Shown here one piece after another: positions 31,497 to 32,307 of a stretch of 32,307 nucleotides of DNA (the first letter of the stretch is position 1; every line of letters begins with the position of its first letter). Below the pieces are notes generated by a model. The model was given only the letters and a program-made list of their open reading frames with translations. It ran no database searches and was not told the origin of the DNA. Origin of the DNA: Streptococcus cristatus (GTDB lineage Bacteria; Bacillota; Bacilli; Lactobacillales; Streptococcaceae). The stretch lies in contig NZ_RJPT01000001.1 of the NCBI RefSeq assembly GCF_003943515.1, positions 458,448 through 490,754 on the forward strand. Reading direction: 5' to 3'. The translations under genes were made by a program, and so were the position numbers.

Positions 31497-31679
31497 GTGT
31501 TTACTACACAGATTAAGGAAAATGGGAAAATGAGAGTGCGTATTGACCCACCTGATAATGTTGGTACAGATTATACTCATATGCACATTTATGATAAAAA
31601 TGGGAAACCGTTAGATATTCATGGGAATAATGTTGATGTAAAAAGCCCTGCGGGACATATTCCTTGGGATAAATGGTAA
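31497..31679 (+). CDS. Orphan toxin C-terminal tail (partial)
   Basis: A 60-codon frame from a GTG, open back to 31467, reading IKENGKMRVRIDPPDNVG, HMHIYDKNGKPLDIHGN and KSPAGHIPWDKW. The RIDPPD...YTHMHIYD...GKPLDI pattern is typical of the ends of secreted polymorphic toxins (type-24-like as I recall). Only the tail is present: no export domain, no linker. AAGGAA lies nine bases before the GTG, so translation is possible, but it is best read as a displaced toxin end kept beside its immunity gene. Confidence 0.55.
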   Translation: MFTTQIKENGKMRVRIDPPDNVGTDYTHMHIYDKNGKPLDIHGNNVDVKSPAGHIPWDKW

Positions 31680-31689
31680 GGAGAGAGTT

Positions 31690-32115
31690 ATGTTACTATT
31701 TAATTTAATAACTAAACAAAAAGAGATTGCAGCAATAGATTATTGGGAAATGGGAATACTAGATTTAAAGATATCCTATTTTGGAGATGAGGTTTCTTTG
31801 TGCATAGAAGATTATCATAACAAAGAAAAATACTGGGAAGTTAAGTTTTTAGTATGCGCAAAAGTAGAGTATAGCAATGATGCTTTAGATATTCAGTGGA
31901 GAAAAGATCAATACGTTAAAAATATGACTAGAGGAGAATTGCATCATCATGGTCAAGAAATTTCTTTACAAATTTATGAGGAGAATCCTGATTTTGTGAA
32001 GTGTATATTTGATATTGGTTTGTTGCAAATGACAATTGTTTGTCGTGATATTCAGATAGAACATCTTGATTTAAAGGATGCACATTTCTTCTGGCAGGAT
32101 AATGATGTTTTATAG
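31690..32115 (+). CDS. Candidate immunity protein for the orphan toxin tail
   Basis: A 141-aa soluble protein, AT-rich gene, starting 10 bp after the orphan toxin tail with GGAGAGAG before its ATG. No family is recognised; visible features are WEMGILDLKISYFGDEV near the start, a His-rich GELHHHG in the middle and a C-terminal DLKDAHFFW. Position makes immunity the likely role. Confidence 0.6.
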   Translation: MLLFNLITKQKEIAAIDYWEMGILDLKISYFGDEVSLCIEDYHNKEKYWEVKFLVCAKVEYSNDALDIQWRKDQYVKNMTRGELHHHGQEISLQIYEENPDFVKCIFDIGLLQMTIVCRDIQIEHLDLKDAHFFWQDNDVL

Positions 32116-32201
32116 ATAAACTGTTCTAAGAGTCAAAGAAAGAGAAGCTAGTTTGTACTACACAACTAAGCATTGAGAACAATTTATAAGGGTGAAATAA
32201 G

Positions 32202-32307
32202 GTGAATGTATATAAACGAATAACAAAATTAGAGAAAATATATTTAATGTTCAAATTCTCTGGTTATTTTTATCTACATATTGATGGAAAAACAGTACAG
32301 AGTGAAA
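32202..32307 (+). CDS. Start of a further gene, cut by the window end
   Basis: A GTG start with AAGGG about eight bases upstream opens a frame (VNVYKRITKLEKIYLMFKF, then YFYLHIDGKTV) that stays open to the last base, 35 codons. No family can be named. Given the neighbours, another immunity or toxin-tail gene is possible. Confidence 0.4.
   Translation, partial: MNVYKRITKLEKIYLMFKFSGYFYLHIDGKTVQSE

Overview
The window looks like a chromosomal segment of a Streptococcus, probably of the sanguinis/gordonii/mitis side of the genus. The evidence is moderate-GC coding sequence, AGGAGG ribosome binding sites, intrinsic terminators, a BceRS/BceAB-type peptide-detoxification locus, a LytTR/DUF3021 pair, an LXG-type T7SS effector operon and an IS1182-family element. 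Species assignment is inference; no rRNA or tRNA gene is visible.

Layout. 1-2095: end of an mcrB gene and complete mcrC (modification-dependent restriction), closed by a strong terminator. 2130-4796, minus strand: a DUF2974 alpha/beta-hydrolase and an Nramp-related transporter that lacks the canonical metal-site motifs. 4880-10316: a response regulator and intramembrane-sensing kinase (BceRS-like), a TraX-like membrane protein, and a BceAB-type transporter. 10432-13098: an ABC-2 transporter plus a LytTR regulator (TTG start) and its DUF3021 membrane partner. 13163-14744: a TetR regulator with three copies of one operator, a small membrane protein and an NrdI-like flavoprotein. 14749-18321: an unannotated 43-aa peptide gene, a structured intergenic repeat, and a second BceAB-type transporter whose ATPase is identical in protein sequence to the first over 251 residues. 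18365-21426: a cationic amino-acid permease whose terminator hairpin was duplicated by an IS1182-family insertion; the transposase carries two in-frame stops.

21590-end: a T7SS polymorphic-toxin island. It begins with an intact LXG operon (two Lap-type helical partners, a DUF4176-like protein, the LXG toxin and two candidate immunity genes). It continues with displaced toxin modules: a toxin C-terminal region without a proper 5' end plus two paralogous immunity genes; a 5'-truncated Rhs fragment whose toxin domain is put out of frame at an A8 run, followed by an Imm40 gene; and a short toxin tail followed by another candidate immunity gene. The secretion machinery itself is not in the window.

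How the parts may work together. Three intergenic regions (before traX, before the 43-aa peptide and before bceA2) share the same composite element: TNACA-N4-TGTAAG, then TGAAAG(G/A)TTA 29-30 bp on, then a TANNAT -10 exactly 38 bp further. The first part matches the known BceR-type consensus, so the BceRS-like system at 4919-6569 probably drives all three. That links an undescribed small peptide to two antimicrobial-peptide transporters and is the best candidate here for a new system. The toxin island carries traces of module exchange, including a 39-nt block (38 identical) just upstream of two different toxin domains.
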